From positions 1,592,931 to 1,656,930 of the forward strand of contig OX104132.1 of assembly GCA_944470555.2 (NCBI GenBank): a stretch of DNA of 64,000 bases. The letters run 5' to 3'. The first letter of the stretch is position 1. The number at the start of each line of letters is the position of its first letter. The stretch is from Heterobilharzia americana (lineage: Eukaryota > Platyhelminthes > Trematoda > Strigeidida > Schistosomatidae). The notes beneath the pieces are model-generated. The model was given only the letters and a program-made list of their open reading frames with translations, searched no databases and was not told where the DNA came from. Both the position numbers and the translations under genes were made by a program. Below are positions 1 through 10,584 of this stretch, in pieces.

Positions 1-546
1 TCAAAGGCGTTTGACACAGTTGATTACCTACCGTCAACAGGCATCCTAAAGGTTCTGGGAATTGGCTGCCCATTGTTAGGATGGATTAAGTCTTTTTCCA
101 GCAATCGCGCCCACGCGGTGAAGGTAGACTCATACACTTCAAAACACGGCCCAATTGCCTCTGGTGTAGTGCAAGGCAGTGTATTGGGTCCCCTTCTCTT
201 CACCTCGTACGTCAATGGCATCTGCAGCTGCTTTATACACGGTGAGCCATTCTCGTTTGCCGATGACCTAAAACTTGAATGCATATTCACCTATGATAAT
301 TTATCCCACTTACAAACAGTAATACAAGTGAAAGCCTCCAAATCAACCTCTGAATTTAGTCGGTTACCAGTTAACTTCCTGTCATCTGGAGACATATCAA
401 GCTTGTTGAGGGCAGCAACACCATATTCTGTGACGTTTAATATACTGGGCCGTCTAAATGTTATGAGACGCCCGCCACAGGTGCACTGTCTTTTCATAAG
501 AAACTCTGAGGAGACTCACACAATTAATAGCCTAAAGATAATGTGA
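1..546 (+). pseudogene. Non-LTR retrotransposon RT fragment (CR1/Jockey-like), cut by window edge
   Basis: Reading from base 1 in frame 1 gives SKAFDTVD, the motif A region of a non-LTR reverse transcriptase. It is followed by GVVQGSVLGPLLF (about 166-204) and SFADDLKL (about 253-276), the motif B and catalytic FADD motifs. The frame stays open to a stop near 546, but after about residue 100 the sequence no longer resembles the RT palm/thumb, so the copy looks truncated or recombined there. The 5' part lies outside the window. Such proteins copy element RNA at a nicked chromosomal target. Clade placement (CR1/Jockey-like, as in schistosome Perere or SR1 elements) is from motif style only. It is very likely a dead fragment. 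Confidence 0.75.
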
Positions 547-3500
547 TATTCTGCACTACCCAACATAGTAATCAAAAATAAAAGTTGGAAGCTGTACGAC
601 AGCATAAAATTTATTTTCTTAAGTACTCAACAGAAAAAGCGCATACAATCAACGCCACAGCGAGGAAAGTTAAGTAGGGAGAAACAGACATAGAAAACAC
701 TCTCCTTGTTGGAATTCTTGTTTTTTTCTCCGCCCGCTGCTTTTTGTCTTCTCCTCGTTGTAAAAAGGCAATTCAGTTCTAAATGTTGGCTCGATTGACA
801 TCGAAAATTAAGTATTTAGGGAATAGACCTTGGCCAAAACTGTCCTTCATGGACGGCAACCAGTTTTACAGCGTTCACAATAGCTACAGCGAGCAGAAAT
901 AAGAAACGATCAATAAACTACAACTTCATAATTATCGAAATCTAGGATTTTCTTGTCATAGAAGTAACCAAGAAAGTCTAACACTTACCGACCACAAGAC
1001 TGTCATCTAGAAGACTAAATGGTCGTTTTACCAGCAATTTTGGCGCCTACTCACTGGTGCCGCTTTGATAGCTTCCATTACTAAATAAATCCCCTTGGCA
1101 CATTCAAACAAGCCTATTGCTGACGGATGTCAGAGTTGAAAAAGTGAGGATATTTGGCTTTCAGTCGTGATATTCATCAAGATTATGAATTTTTGATGTA
1201 AAGTTGTATTAACATGCATGAATAACACAGTTCTGGAGTCATCAATGAAGCACAACAAGTAAACAATTTGCACATGCATTCCCCCATAAACGTTTCACCA
1301 TCATCTCAAGCAAAAAGTACAAACTGTTACAATGGAAGTATCAGCTTCGAGGTAGTGGATGTAGTGTCGAGATACAAACCTTGATCTTTTGCGAATGTGA
1401 ACACAATTCTTTCACTTGTCCAACATGCAAATTTGTGCATACTTATTCTGCTGGGATGTTCCATTATATGAACATGCAGTACCCATATCTTGTGGCGACA
1501 GAAGTTGGGGATTGAGACTAACTTCCATGAGAATGCATGTAGTTTATGTGGAAACTTATTCATACCTGTAAAAATGGTGCGTACCCGTATACTCAGGAGT
1601 GAACATTGTTATTATTCTTATTATTATTAGGTAACTTCGCACTCAGCCAGGGAGTTGCAAAACGGTGAGGAAAAGCGTAATGAAAGAGAGCCATTGCGAT
1701 GAAAACCCCATGAATGAGTTGGATTTAAGATGATAGAGCGAAGAATGATAGGGCCAGATGACTGTAACATTTCTGAGAGGAATCAATCAAAAATAACGCG
1801 TGAACAAAATTATGGGTTAAGTGAAATATGGAGGCAAGATAGATTATCAGTGAGGTAAACTAATAAACGAAAGATATCGGTAGTAATATTCGTCGTTCAA
1901 CGAGTTCTGGAAGCTATAGGTTCTCCGCCATTTTGTCACCTCAGCTGAAAACGAATATAAATCTAAATGCTGTCTGAAACATTTAGTAGCTAATTAGTTA
2001 GCATGGCAGTTCGAGGATCAGTGCTGTAATTAGAAAAGATGATTATACATGACAAGTTGCATTTGTAGAAGTCACTTTACTTGAATTCTCACGAGGACAA
2101 CTACTGCGACACTCGGCAAACTTACCACTATTGGTTGATAAAGGCTGTCTAGGACTTTAAAAACCGTTACTGAAACACTTGGCCCCGTAACAAATGAGCA
2201 CGTAAATACATGCCCCTTCAGACAGATTTGCACACGATGTACGCGGTGGCCGAAGATCACCTACCATCGTTAAACGTAACTACTGCCAAAAAGCTGCATC
2301 CCTCTCCATAACCTGTGGCGTTAAACGCTGCCAATTCCAAAAACAGATATCATCTGTCTCCCGGAGACAGGGAAGTTTTCAGGTAGTGACGCCCGGTTAC
2401 AAAAGTATTGGGTGTGGTGTTAGATAACCATTTGGGACACTCATTCGTTCGGTTTCAGCCAGTCATTCAGCTTTCCTTTCCGAAAAGATAAAAGATGAGC
2501 CCTGTTACTGCATTGTGCGGCAGGGTATCAAGAACAGAAGGGGGCTGTTTGTAACAATAATAGGAAGACGACCTGTTGGTTTTTCACCACGTTCATACTC
2601 AGTTTCGGACATTCCACGTGTTCTGCTCGGGTGTTTGTGTGATCTAGAACTACATGGCTCAACATGTACATATCCTACTCCATCTGTGGTACCTCCTCGC
2701 CAGGTGCACTCCGTGATCCTGACGCCGCGTACTCCTTGTTGTCGCGTGGTTGATCTCTCTCGTGCATCGTAAAATAATCACATAATTTAGCATGCAAATT
2801 CTTATCCAGCTTGGTCATTCCTCCTCATATTACTGTCTTCCACCTGTGTTGTGCTCATGGCCAGCGAATTCGTCACCGGACATTGCTAACAACTGGTGTC
2901 TATGACCGATCTGGTATATATAAAGGGGATTTCCGCATTTGTCAAAAAAGTTGTGACCTTTAAACTCGAAGAGCTTTGGCTGAAAGTAAAGAACATAGTT
3001 ATAGGTTACAACTGTTTTCGCTCGGGGTCTACGGAACAATTTTGCCGGTTTCTGCTAATCACTTCCACTTTTTCTCTTACAAATCTGAAATTAGGACGAA
3101 GTTTGTTTTTCTACTTTTCTGGGGCTTGGCTTTAAATACCAACTGCTATGTTAATGTCTAGTAAACGTTCATATGAGGCCAGATTTTAGCCGAACCCCAG
3201 GCGGCTACGGAAGGGGCATAACTCTTTGACCGGTTCCAAGCCGATTTCATGAGGTGCCGTGGAGTTGGCAGTACCCAACTTTGTATCGGAAGTACTCAGT
3301 GACCCTACTGGTATAAAATGTAGCCTAACCCGGTACGGTAGATAAAAGTACTCGCCTCTCAAATTATGCTGCGCTAGGGCATGTGTAGAGTGAAAACACA
3401 CATGCCAATTCTGAAAACGTAGGCACGTATGGGCTTTCAGATCATCCCGTCACAGAAAAAAACAAGGAAATAATTGTTTTGTCTTACAGTGTGTTGGTGT

Positions 3501-3977
3501 ATAGTCTCCTTTGTCGTGTCCCAGTACAACGCTTAACAGACTTGGTTACAAGCGTGTGGCACGTTTTTGGTTTAATGTGATGTCAAGCTCAGAAAGACGT
3601 CAAGTGATGCCTTTCACCCATTTCTATTCAAGTTTAGTCACGTCATGTATGCCAAGATGTTCCTAAAGTCCGGTAGATCTGTAATGGTGCATGCTTCAAC
3701 TGCAAGTGCTAAAATTGCTGCTTACTGGACATTTTTTCAATGCCGGATTCATAAATTTCAGTCAGAACCTTCACCCAGTGAGACGAAAGATGTGGTGGCC
3801 TTTATACGTATTCTGTTCACCTAAGGCTGAGCCATTTTCAAGGAAATAAAAGTATGGCCTCCTTTAAGAGCTTCAAAAGTTCTTATCTTGTAAATTAGAA
3901 AGGGACAAATAGGCGAACAATATTGTTATCGGTCAGATCTTTTTCTGGCTTTGCTTTAATACAAATAGCTTTTCGTC
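547..3977. other. Gene-poor stretch, nothing recognised
   Basis: Only short ORFs (under 90 codons) without recognisable domains occur on either strand. The DNA is AT-rich with short (ATT)n runs near 1607-1630. A G+C-richer patch at 2290-2780 and another at 3190-3420 look like eroded repeats, but I cannot name them. Confidence 0.5.
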
Positions 3978-4690
3978 ATTATTTGTCCCTTGGGCTTCAG
4001 TTGCGCGTCTCTATTGCACTCTCTTCTCTGCAGTCTTGTTAGTCTGGCTCCGCGGCTGCCTACATTTATTCCTCACATGAACTCTGTATCAACCTCAGGC
4101 GCCTGGCCTGGAGTGTGATATTCCCAAACGGTCTCAGTTTATGCCTAATCCAATCCATCTCCACTTTCTTTCACTGCATATTTGTTGGGCCATGAGTTCT
4201 TGGTTGGTTCGTTCCAAGAGTTCTTTGTTGCCTATTCTTTCTGGCCATCTGATCGTCAGTAACGAGCGTAGGCAGGTGTTGACGGGTGTCTATAGTTTAT
4301 TGGAAATGTTTTTCGTAACGCACCAAGTTTCTGAACCATATAGAATCACTGACTTGACTGGATTGGTGTTGAAAATCCGGATGTTATTCACGCTTTATGC
4401 TGAGCTGAGTGAAGAAGATCTCCACACCGGTTTCAGGTTAATGAACGCCAGTCTCGCTTTTCCAATCCCGGCTTTGACTTCCTTATCTGTGAATATGTCG
4501 TCTGTAGTTGAAGCAGTGCTGCCTATATAGGTGAAGGAGGCTACTTCCTTTAAGCTTCTCCTTCTGATGGTGATTGGTGTTTGTTGTTGTTGGTGTTGGT
4601 TGGGTATCTTCATCACCTCTGTCTTTTCTATATTCATCTGAAGCTTCGCCTTTGCTGCCCAGCCTATTCTATCAACTTGTTAGTTTTGCC
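3978..4690 (-). mobile_element. (TAA)n-tailed non-LTR retrotransposon, 3' part, first segment
   Basis: On the minus strand, 4637-4395 encodes the part of the RT ORF that follows the catalytic core, starting NIEKTEVMKI and containing FTYIGSTAS and KARLAFINLKPVWRS. The same block is found in the better-preserved copy at 33846-34110 (+). It has internal stops and no RT core. The 3' end near 3978 shows CCCAAGGGACAAATAATG, a shortened version of the (TAA)n tail seen in other copies. A second homologous segment begins at about 4725 and repeats part of the same region, so two copies are joined head to tail or one copy is internally duplicated. The clade (RTE-like, cf. schistosome SR2) is tentative. 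Confidence 0.7.
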
Positions 4691-4724
4691 TGTAGATCTT
4701 CTAGTTTGACATCAGTGTCGAAAC

Positions 4725-5520
4725 TCTAGATCTTGTCCACACTTTACGCTGAATGTAGTGCAGTGCAGTAGGCCTCCACACTGATTTCAGATTAATGCAG
4801 GAAGGCCTGTCTTGCTGTCCTTCCGATCCTGGCTTCGACGTCCTTATCTATGCCGCCGGCAGTTGAAACGATACTGCCTAGATGGGTGAAAGAGACAACC
4901 TAGGTTTCTCCCGTTCATGGCGATTGATGCCTGTTGTTGTTGACTGGGTCTCTTCACCACCTCTGTCTTCTCTACGTTCACTTGGAGTCCCATCTTTGCT
5001 GCCTCGCCTCTTCAGCCAACTGCTTGGCTTTTGCCTGTACATCTTCGAGTTTGTATGACATGAGACATTAGACATAAATTGTCATCGGCGAAATCTAAAT
5101 ATTGTAGGGTCTTTTTGCCGGTCCAGAGTGTGGTCATTTTCTTGCTTCTCACAGTTTGTTGCATGATCCAGTCAACCACAGTCAGTCAGATAATTGATTA
5201 TAGTGGGCAGCCTTGTCCTACTCCTTTCTGTCTTCACTTCAAAGGCATCACTGAGCTTTCCATTGTGAATCGCGTGGCGTGAAGCGTCATTGTATAGCTG
5301 TTGAACGAGGTTGATAAGGGTTTGTGGCATGCCGTATTGTTGAAGCAGTTTTTAGACCACTTCTCGATCGACGCTGTCGAAGGAAGGCCTTTTCAAAGTC
5401 GATGAAGTTGAGGTAGAGAGTTGACTGTCATTCTGTGGTTTGTTCTATAATGATGTGTAACTTAACTTAAGAACCTGACCCGCATATGATTTACTTTTCT
5501 AAAGGCCAGCCAGCGTCTTA
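4725..5520 (-). mobile_element. (TAA)n-tailed non-LTR retrotransposon, RT-containing second segment
   Basis: This repeats the block in 4395-4690 (compare 'acgctgaatgtagtg' near 4747 with 'cgctttatgctgagct' near 4390) and then continues into RT sequence. On the minus strand near 5215-5160 a degenerate GV-QGC motif followed by VVDWIMQQT is visible, the same motif as VKQGCLLSPMIF...WIMQQTV in the copy at 33607 (+). Stops and frameshifts break every frame. It ends near 5520, where homology to the copy at 13189-14640 ('gcatatgatttac' versus 'gcacatgatttgc') is lost. Non-functional. Confidence 0.65.
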
Positions 5521-7164
5521 CCGCCCACTGTTCTTCACTCCTTTGTCCAGCGTTTCGTAGGGTGTATTCACTTCCTCTCTTCACCGTGCATCCTTGTACT
5601 TGTCCATCTTCTGCTTCACCATCTTCCTTTCCCCACTCTATCAGCTTCCATGTATCCGTGGACATCCATTCCGTGTCTTGTTTCTTCTTCCTTCCAAATA
5701 CAGTTATGCAGATTTCTTCCCACATCTCTTTCAAAGAATTTTAGTAATCTTCCATGCCCAATCCTTCAGGGACGTTGCTCAATGTCTCCCATTTTGTTCC
5801 GACGGCTGGCGTGAAGATGTCCTTTGTAGTTTTTCCCTTCAGTTACTTTTCTGTTCTGCAGAGGTGCAGTCAAGGCAATTTTGACATACATCTTCTATTT
5901 GTTGACCCCTATTATGCCAATATACGCATGTAAGCGCCAAGGGTTTCATTCTATTCACGCCTAGGTGGCCATTGTATAATTGGTTCCTTGCTATATGTCG
6001 AGGGTTCTTTGGCACTAGAACTTAGTTTCCAAACGTGACATATAATTCCACAATAGATAGCAAGTTGCGGTAGTGTTAGTATTGTTTAAGTTCTTCAGCA
6101 CGCTGAGACGTTGGCGCCTGGTCTCGAGAAACCTTTTAAAAGTTCTGAGAATATCACCCCTTTCAGTAGAAACCTTAATATCCTCAAAGGTAGTCCATCC
6201 CATTGGATTTGTCGAACTTTTGTTTCAACTTTCACGGGTGCAGCCATGTTTCCTCTTTTGGTGAGTGATGAGAACCCATTAGTCAGGAGAGAGCTTGCGA
6301 ATGGCAGAAATTACCAACCCATCCGGGTAGTAGGCCACCGTTGAGGGTTGTCGAACCAAACGCTGTTAAACGGGGTTTGTGACCAGCCAGTACGGTGAAC
6401 TATTGTCCATATATCATTTTATGGAAATTCCTGAAAGCGAAGATTATATATAGTGCCACTTTTTCATTCTGACTGTAGTTGCCTTCTGTGGACGTCAGGT
6501 AACGGGAGGCATGAGTGATAGCCTTATCGGAACCATACTGGGGGAATGTGCCATATTACCGTACTAATACCACAGGTTGTAGCAAGAGATGCAACCGCAA
6601 TATGTATTACTGGGCCATAGTGAGTGAGGTGCGCCCCCGAGGTAAGCAAACTGAGTTTTATTGAACACCTGCTGGCAGTCAACTGAGGAAGTTTATTTTG
6701 TATTCTTCGTCAACAATACGTCCAAAGGGCTGCGGCGGCGACGAAAATTGAGGGGGAATATGCCGTAATGATTTACCATATCCAGGAACAAACTCATGAT
6801 CGTGGCATCTTTCGAAAGTGGCATATGTTTTGTCGCATCAGCAATGGCTGGATCTGAATGTCTTCCATTTCCATTCCCAATACAGCCAAGATAGTTGACT
6901 TTTATGCCCTACCAGTACCCTAAATGCTGCCACATACGAAACCCCAAGCACAATAACTGGTCTCCGATTTCTGGTCCGTGACAAACGCAGCGGAAATCTG
7001 GATGAACAATCAAACTCGACAGATCACTTTACCTAACGGCAACACATCCATAATAATTCTATGTAACAGATTTCTCTAGTACTTTGTCTTGTATCAATCC
7101 ACCTAATAGAAGTCAATTAACAGCCAATGTATCTCCTTGACAATGTTGCATACTTTAATGTGGA

Positions 7165-7186
7165 TTCATAGACTTAAGTCTATGAA
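7165..7186. repeat. Perfect 22-nt palindrome
   Basis: The left half is TTCATAGACTT and the right half is its exact reverse complement, with no spacer. It is the first of four perfect palindromes within 181 bp. Confidence 0.95.
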
Positions 7187-7189
7187 GTT

Positions 7190-7203
7190 TTACACATGTG
7201 TAA
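7190..7203. repeat. Perfect 14-nt palindrome
   Basis: TTACACATGTGTAA is self-complementary with no spacer and lies 3 nt after the preceding palindrome. Confidence 0.95.
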
Positions 7204-7309
7204 TATTCACCACCGTTGAACAACAATTCTTCCACTCTTTAATTACTTGCACCACAACAAATGTTTTCAGTACTATCAGTCCGAATTGCTGGAAAAGGTA
7301 ACACTTGAA

Positions 7310-7329
7310 GAGTGAGAAATTTCTCACTC
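7310..7329. repeat. Perfect 20-nt palindrome
   Basis: GAGTGAGAAA is followed directly by its reverse complement. The last two bases are shared with the next palindrome, so the two abut. Confidence 0.95.
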
Positions 7330-7345
7330 AGGCGTTAACGCCTGA
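7328..7345. repeat. Perfect 18-nt palindrome
   Basis: TCAGGCGTT is followed by its exact reverse complement, centred on GTTAAC. It overlaps the preceding 20-nt palindrome by two bases. Confidence 0.95.
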
Positions 7346-8446
7346 ACTTAGACATTCACCTGGATTAAATGATTGTATGGATACTTACTTATTCCTGAAA
7401 TCACCGAAGTAAATTATGGTTGGTCAATAAATCTATGAGCATAGGAATTGCTGTTAAAATAGACGTTTATCTGACGAACACTTGGTCTCGTAGATAGGTC
7501 AATCATATCGACTACTCACAACGCAAACACCAAATATTGCGCCGTTTGATGTGAAGAAAGAATTGTGAGCAGAAATGACTTAAACTCAGAAGGATGTGTA
7601 TGTACTGTAAAGTGATATTTTCCTGCTATTTTCATAACATTTAGACACTTGGTATCATGATAGAGTTTAATGTCCTCCCTCTGTATCATTCAATACTGCT
7701 AAAACCCTTTGTGTTTTGTCTGCAATTATCAATTTGATGAGACCTGTAAACTGACTTCTCTCATGTTAACCTCATAACTTGAGAATAAAGATTTATTTAT
7801 TTATTAACAATAGTATTGATTCCTGAAATCACATGTGCACATCATCTTTACAGATGTAGTGAAAAACCTTTGGTGGTGTTGTTTGACATCTCTTCTTCAT
7901 CCCAGGTATTGGCTATCCCCAGACTAAAAGAAAGATTTCCCAATACATACAAATAATGCACATTAAGTTGCGTGATGAAGGCACCATGTAAATAAGAAGG
8001 GAAAACGGCTCAACAAGTTCATTTGTTGGACCCAAGGTTTTGTGGCTAACTCTGGGGACAAGTTGCTGTAGGCGACCACAACGTAGCAAGTAAGAGGATG
8101 GTGGCAGAAGTACAACGTATTTATTCCAAGCCCCCTGGTGTGCTATTACAGAGGGCGAAATTCGACAAGTACAAGCTATCCCTCATTCAGTAGCAGCCAT
8201 TAGTGAATAGAAAATTTACAACAGATAGAAATCACAACCAAGCTTACTGGCTGCTGGACCAGCCTTCCCTCACAAACAAACTCTGGGAGAGTGTCGTTCC
8301 CATGTGATCCTATATGAAGTGAACACGAAGGAGAAAAGTTGGGGAAGATAAAGAAAATAATAATAGCTGTGCACGAAAACTGTCCCACAGGTCAAATGAA
8401 ACAATGTTGAAAGGAGAAATATTGAATAAAATGCCAGTGTATCATT

Positions 8447-8450
8447 GGCT
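8447..8450. repeat. Target-site duplication, left
   Basis: GGCT immediately precedes the left LTR. The same GGCT follows the right LTR at 13081-13084. A 4-bp duplication fits a Ty3/gypsy integration event. Confidence 0.8.
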
Positions 8451-8882
8451 TGTAGGGATGCGTGTTACAATTCCGTAACGTTTGATCAACCCTACTTAAT
8501 TTGATGTGCTCTAGTACCTGCTTAACCAGTACTTTACCTAACGTGTAAGTACTGGTAACAAAACACAAATCAAAAGAACTGATACGCAATGTATTTAAAG
8601 GAGCTATGTATTTAAGGTAAATGTCATAATAATGAATGAGGGAAAAGTTTAATCAACTTATCTGGCTTGTAAGGCTGAACTAGGGACTCGGAGTACGTGC
8701 GTGGTGATCAGCACAATGGAGCGCAAAAATGGCGTCCAAGCCTGCTCGGATGCATGCTCGTTAAAACAAAACTTAAAACACCCTAAGCATCCGGAGGCAA
8801 GCTAGAGATTTATTTAGTTAATTTAATTTAAACTATTTATTTTAGCCCTAGTTATATTTTGGTGCCAGGAAGGTGCACTACA
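8451..8882 (-). repeat. 3' LTR of the young gypsy element
   Basis: 432 bp beginning TGTAGGGATG and ending GTGCACTACA on the plus strand, giving 5-bp inverted ends TGTAG...CTACA. It appears identical base for base to 12649-13080. Inside it, 8525-8534 (ACCAGTACTT) and 8547-8556 (AAGTACTGGT) are perfect inverted arms around a 12-nt loop, near the 3' end of the LTR in element orientation. Confidence 0.97.
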
Positions 8883-9510
8883 GGTTATCCCCCTCCTAGA
8901 AGGTTGTTGGGATACCGGCAACCTTCGATCCTAGGAGGCGACTGCGAGGCGGACACGCAACACCTTTCCATATTGGTGATGGAGTAGGTGACGTGTGGGT
9001 CTCCGAAGCTAGTGCAACTATGCACACCTACGAGGTAAGATAACTTTGCGTCTAGACGCAACCCTTCTCGCAGTGGTGGAAGGTGACCCAAAGCCTCCGT
9101 CTACTTTTCCCTATTGCTTCTTAACCTACCGGGGAGTGTACAGGGGGAAATTGGTACAAAGAGAACCGAAGAACGATCCAAGTAGCATCGTCAGCGGCCA
9201 ATTGTATCCAATTTTCAACGCATTTTCTAGGTTCTGCAAGAAGAAAGAAATGGGACATTAGAGTGCTAAGAAAAGGAAAACCAAACAATTCGAAGTGGGA
9301 GTAGTACAGAAAAAAAAATAATAACCAACCAAAAAAAGTTTTCGGAATTTAAATTGTATTTTTGATTTTTCTTTTTTTTTTTGAAAAAAACTGTTTGCAA
9401 AGTAGTAAACATGACTTTTGAAAACTTTAGGTATGAAAACGCATTGAAAGTGTATGCCACGACAAAGTAGTTGAAACTCCGAATTCACCAAGTGTGAAGT
9501 TGCTCTGGGG
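8883..9510 (-). other. 3' untranslated region and polypurine tract of the young gypsy element
   Basis: Between the pol stop at 9511 and the 3' LTR. It contains A/T homopolymer runs at 9310-9380 and no supported ORF. Next to the LTR the minus strand reads AGGAGGGGGATAACC (8883-8897), the likely polypurine tract that primes plus-strand synthesis. Confidence 0.6.
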
Positions 9511-10131
9511 CTAATTAACGAACTCGGCGTATCGCTTGGGCCAATGTACACGCCTCCCAGCACGTGTAGAGGTTACTGGATCAGTGTTACTAGACGTGGC
9601 TCTTTTAGAAGGTTCAGGATACGCGCGACTAAACGAGTCTGTTAGGGAGTCCGGCGGCAAGGGTCTGGGTGTGCCTGTGGAGGTGTCGCACAATATTGAC
9701 ACTTCACTGTTCAGGAGCGGTAGACGCTGTATCTTCAGAGAGGATGAGTGTTGAAGTTTTTCCATCTCCTCGTCTGAATCCTGAAGTTCGGCAATCTTCC
9801 GTAAGTCGACTGCTCGAGGCAAAGTAGTGGTGCAAACGCGAGACAGTGCGTCCGCGACAGGGTTATTCGCACCAGAAATATGACGGATGTCCGACGTGAA
9901 TTGCGAAATATAATCTAGGTGACGTAATTCACGCGGTGAATATCTGTCAGTAGTGGTGTGTAAGGCATACGTCAGAGGTTTATGGTCGGTAAAGATGATG
10001 AAGTCACGACCTTCCACAAAATGACGAAAATGTTTCACTGAGGCATATATGGCGAGCAGTTCCCTGCCGAAAGTGCTGTACCGCATTTCGCAGGTGGATA
10101 ACTTCCGGAGAAGAATGCAACTGGGATCCAA
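9511..10131 (-). CDS. pol C-terminal part: RNase H joined to pol tail, integrase deleted
   Basis: 206 codons. Residues 10-100 are the Ty3/gypsy RNase H C-terminal half: STFGRELLAIYASVKHFRHF, FTDHKPLTYAL (catalytic-type D) and ISGANNPVADALSR. Residues 100-157 are the linker, ending CDTSTGTPRP, which normally leads into the integrase zinc finger. Instead the frame jumps near 9660 to a proline/serine-rich tail ending RRVHWPKRYAEFVN. The HHCC finger, the DD-E core and the GPY/F module are all missing, an in-frame deletion of roughly 1 kb. This frame joins the upstream frame (10035-10580) only through a one-base shift near 10108, so the listed N-terminus is nominal. Confidence 0.88.
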   Translation of the reverse strand: MDPSCILLRKLSTCEMRYSTFGRELLAIYASVKHFRHFVEGRDFIIFTDHKPLTYALHTTTDRYSPRELRHLDYISQFTSDIRHISGANNPVADALSRVCTTTLPRAVDLRKIAELQDSDEEMEKLQHSSSLKIQRLPLLNSEVSILCDTSTGTPRPLPPDSLTDSFSRAYPEPSKRATSSNTDPVTSTRAGRRVHWPKRYAEFVN

Positions 10132-10580
10132 GTGTGATCCGAAAGTTGTTGCAACACAGCTCCAATGGCCGTGTTAGAGGCGTCAACCGCAATGCTAAGA
10201 GGTAGGTTTACGTCTTGATGCACCAGCATCGTGGCGTCTGCTATTGCGGTTTTGATCTTGCGAAATGCTTCTAGTGCCTCCGGAGTCAAGCTGAAAGTTT
10301 TACATTTACTTTTCAGCAGGTCGGTCAGTGCAGTCAAAATGTGTGCACATTGGGGAATGAAGCGACGATAATAGCTCACCATACCCAAAAACACACGCAG
10401 AGCTTTAAGTGACGCTGGGACTGGGAAGTCTTGGATCGCCTGTACCTTTTCAGGTAGTGGGCGAATGCCTTGCTCGTCGATAACGTGTCCCAAAAATTTT
10501 AGTGAACGAACGCCAATTTGGCATTTGGCCAGGTTGACTGTCATCGAATGCTCTGACAGTCTGGCGAAAACCTGTTTCAA
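10035..10580 (-). CDS. pol middle part: RT thumb/connection and start of RNase H
   Basis: 181 codons continuing RT after the YLDD motif. LKQVFARLSEHSMTVNLAKC and LKFLGHVIDEQGIRPLPEKV are the conserved post-catalytic region, VSYYRRFIPQCAHILTALTD the connection, and PLSIAVDASNTAIGAVLQQL the first catalytic motif (DAS) of RNase H. Compared with the preceding frame (ending at 10585) one base appears to be missing, and the same holds at the downstream join near 10108. The first codon shown is TTG, so this is not an independent gene. It encodes part of the polymerase used for cDNA synthesis in the element's particle. Confidence 0.88.
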   Translation of the reverse strand: MKQVFARLSEHSMTVNLAKCQIGVRSLKFLGHVIDEQGIRPLPEKVQAIQDFPVPASLKALRVFLGMVSYYRRFIPQCAHILTALTDLLKSKCKTFSLTPEALEAFRKIKTAIADATMLVHQDVNLPLSIAVDASNTAIGAVLQQLSDHTWIPVAFFSGSYPPAKCGTALSAGNCSPYMPQ

Positions 10581-10584
10581 GTGG

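Larger units (their letters stand above)
5521..8450. other. Gene-poor stretch with a palindrome cluster
   Basis: No coding region is supported. It contains the four palindromes listed separately at 7165-7345. A patch at 8026-8200 (from TGTTGGACCC) has an LTR-like feel but no second copy was found in the window. Otherwise it is AT-rich unique-looking sequence. Confidence 0.5.

Noticed and set aside
8026..8200. Solo LTR beginning TGTTGGACCC
   Set aside because: No partner copy in the window and no duplication seen, so it cannot be supported.
9511..9660. Envelope-like third ORF in the young LTR element
   Set aside because: The segment is the C-terminal tail of pol; no signal peptide or transmembrane region is present.
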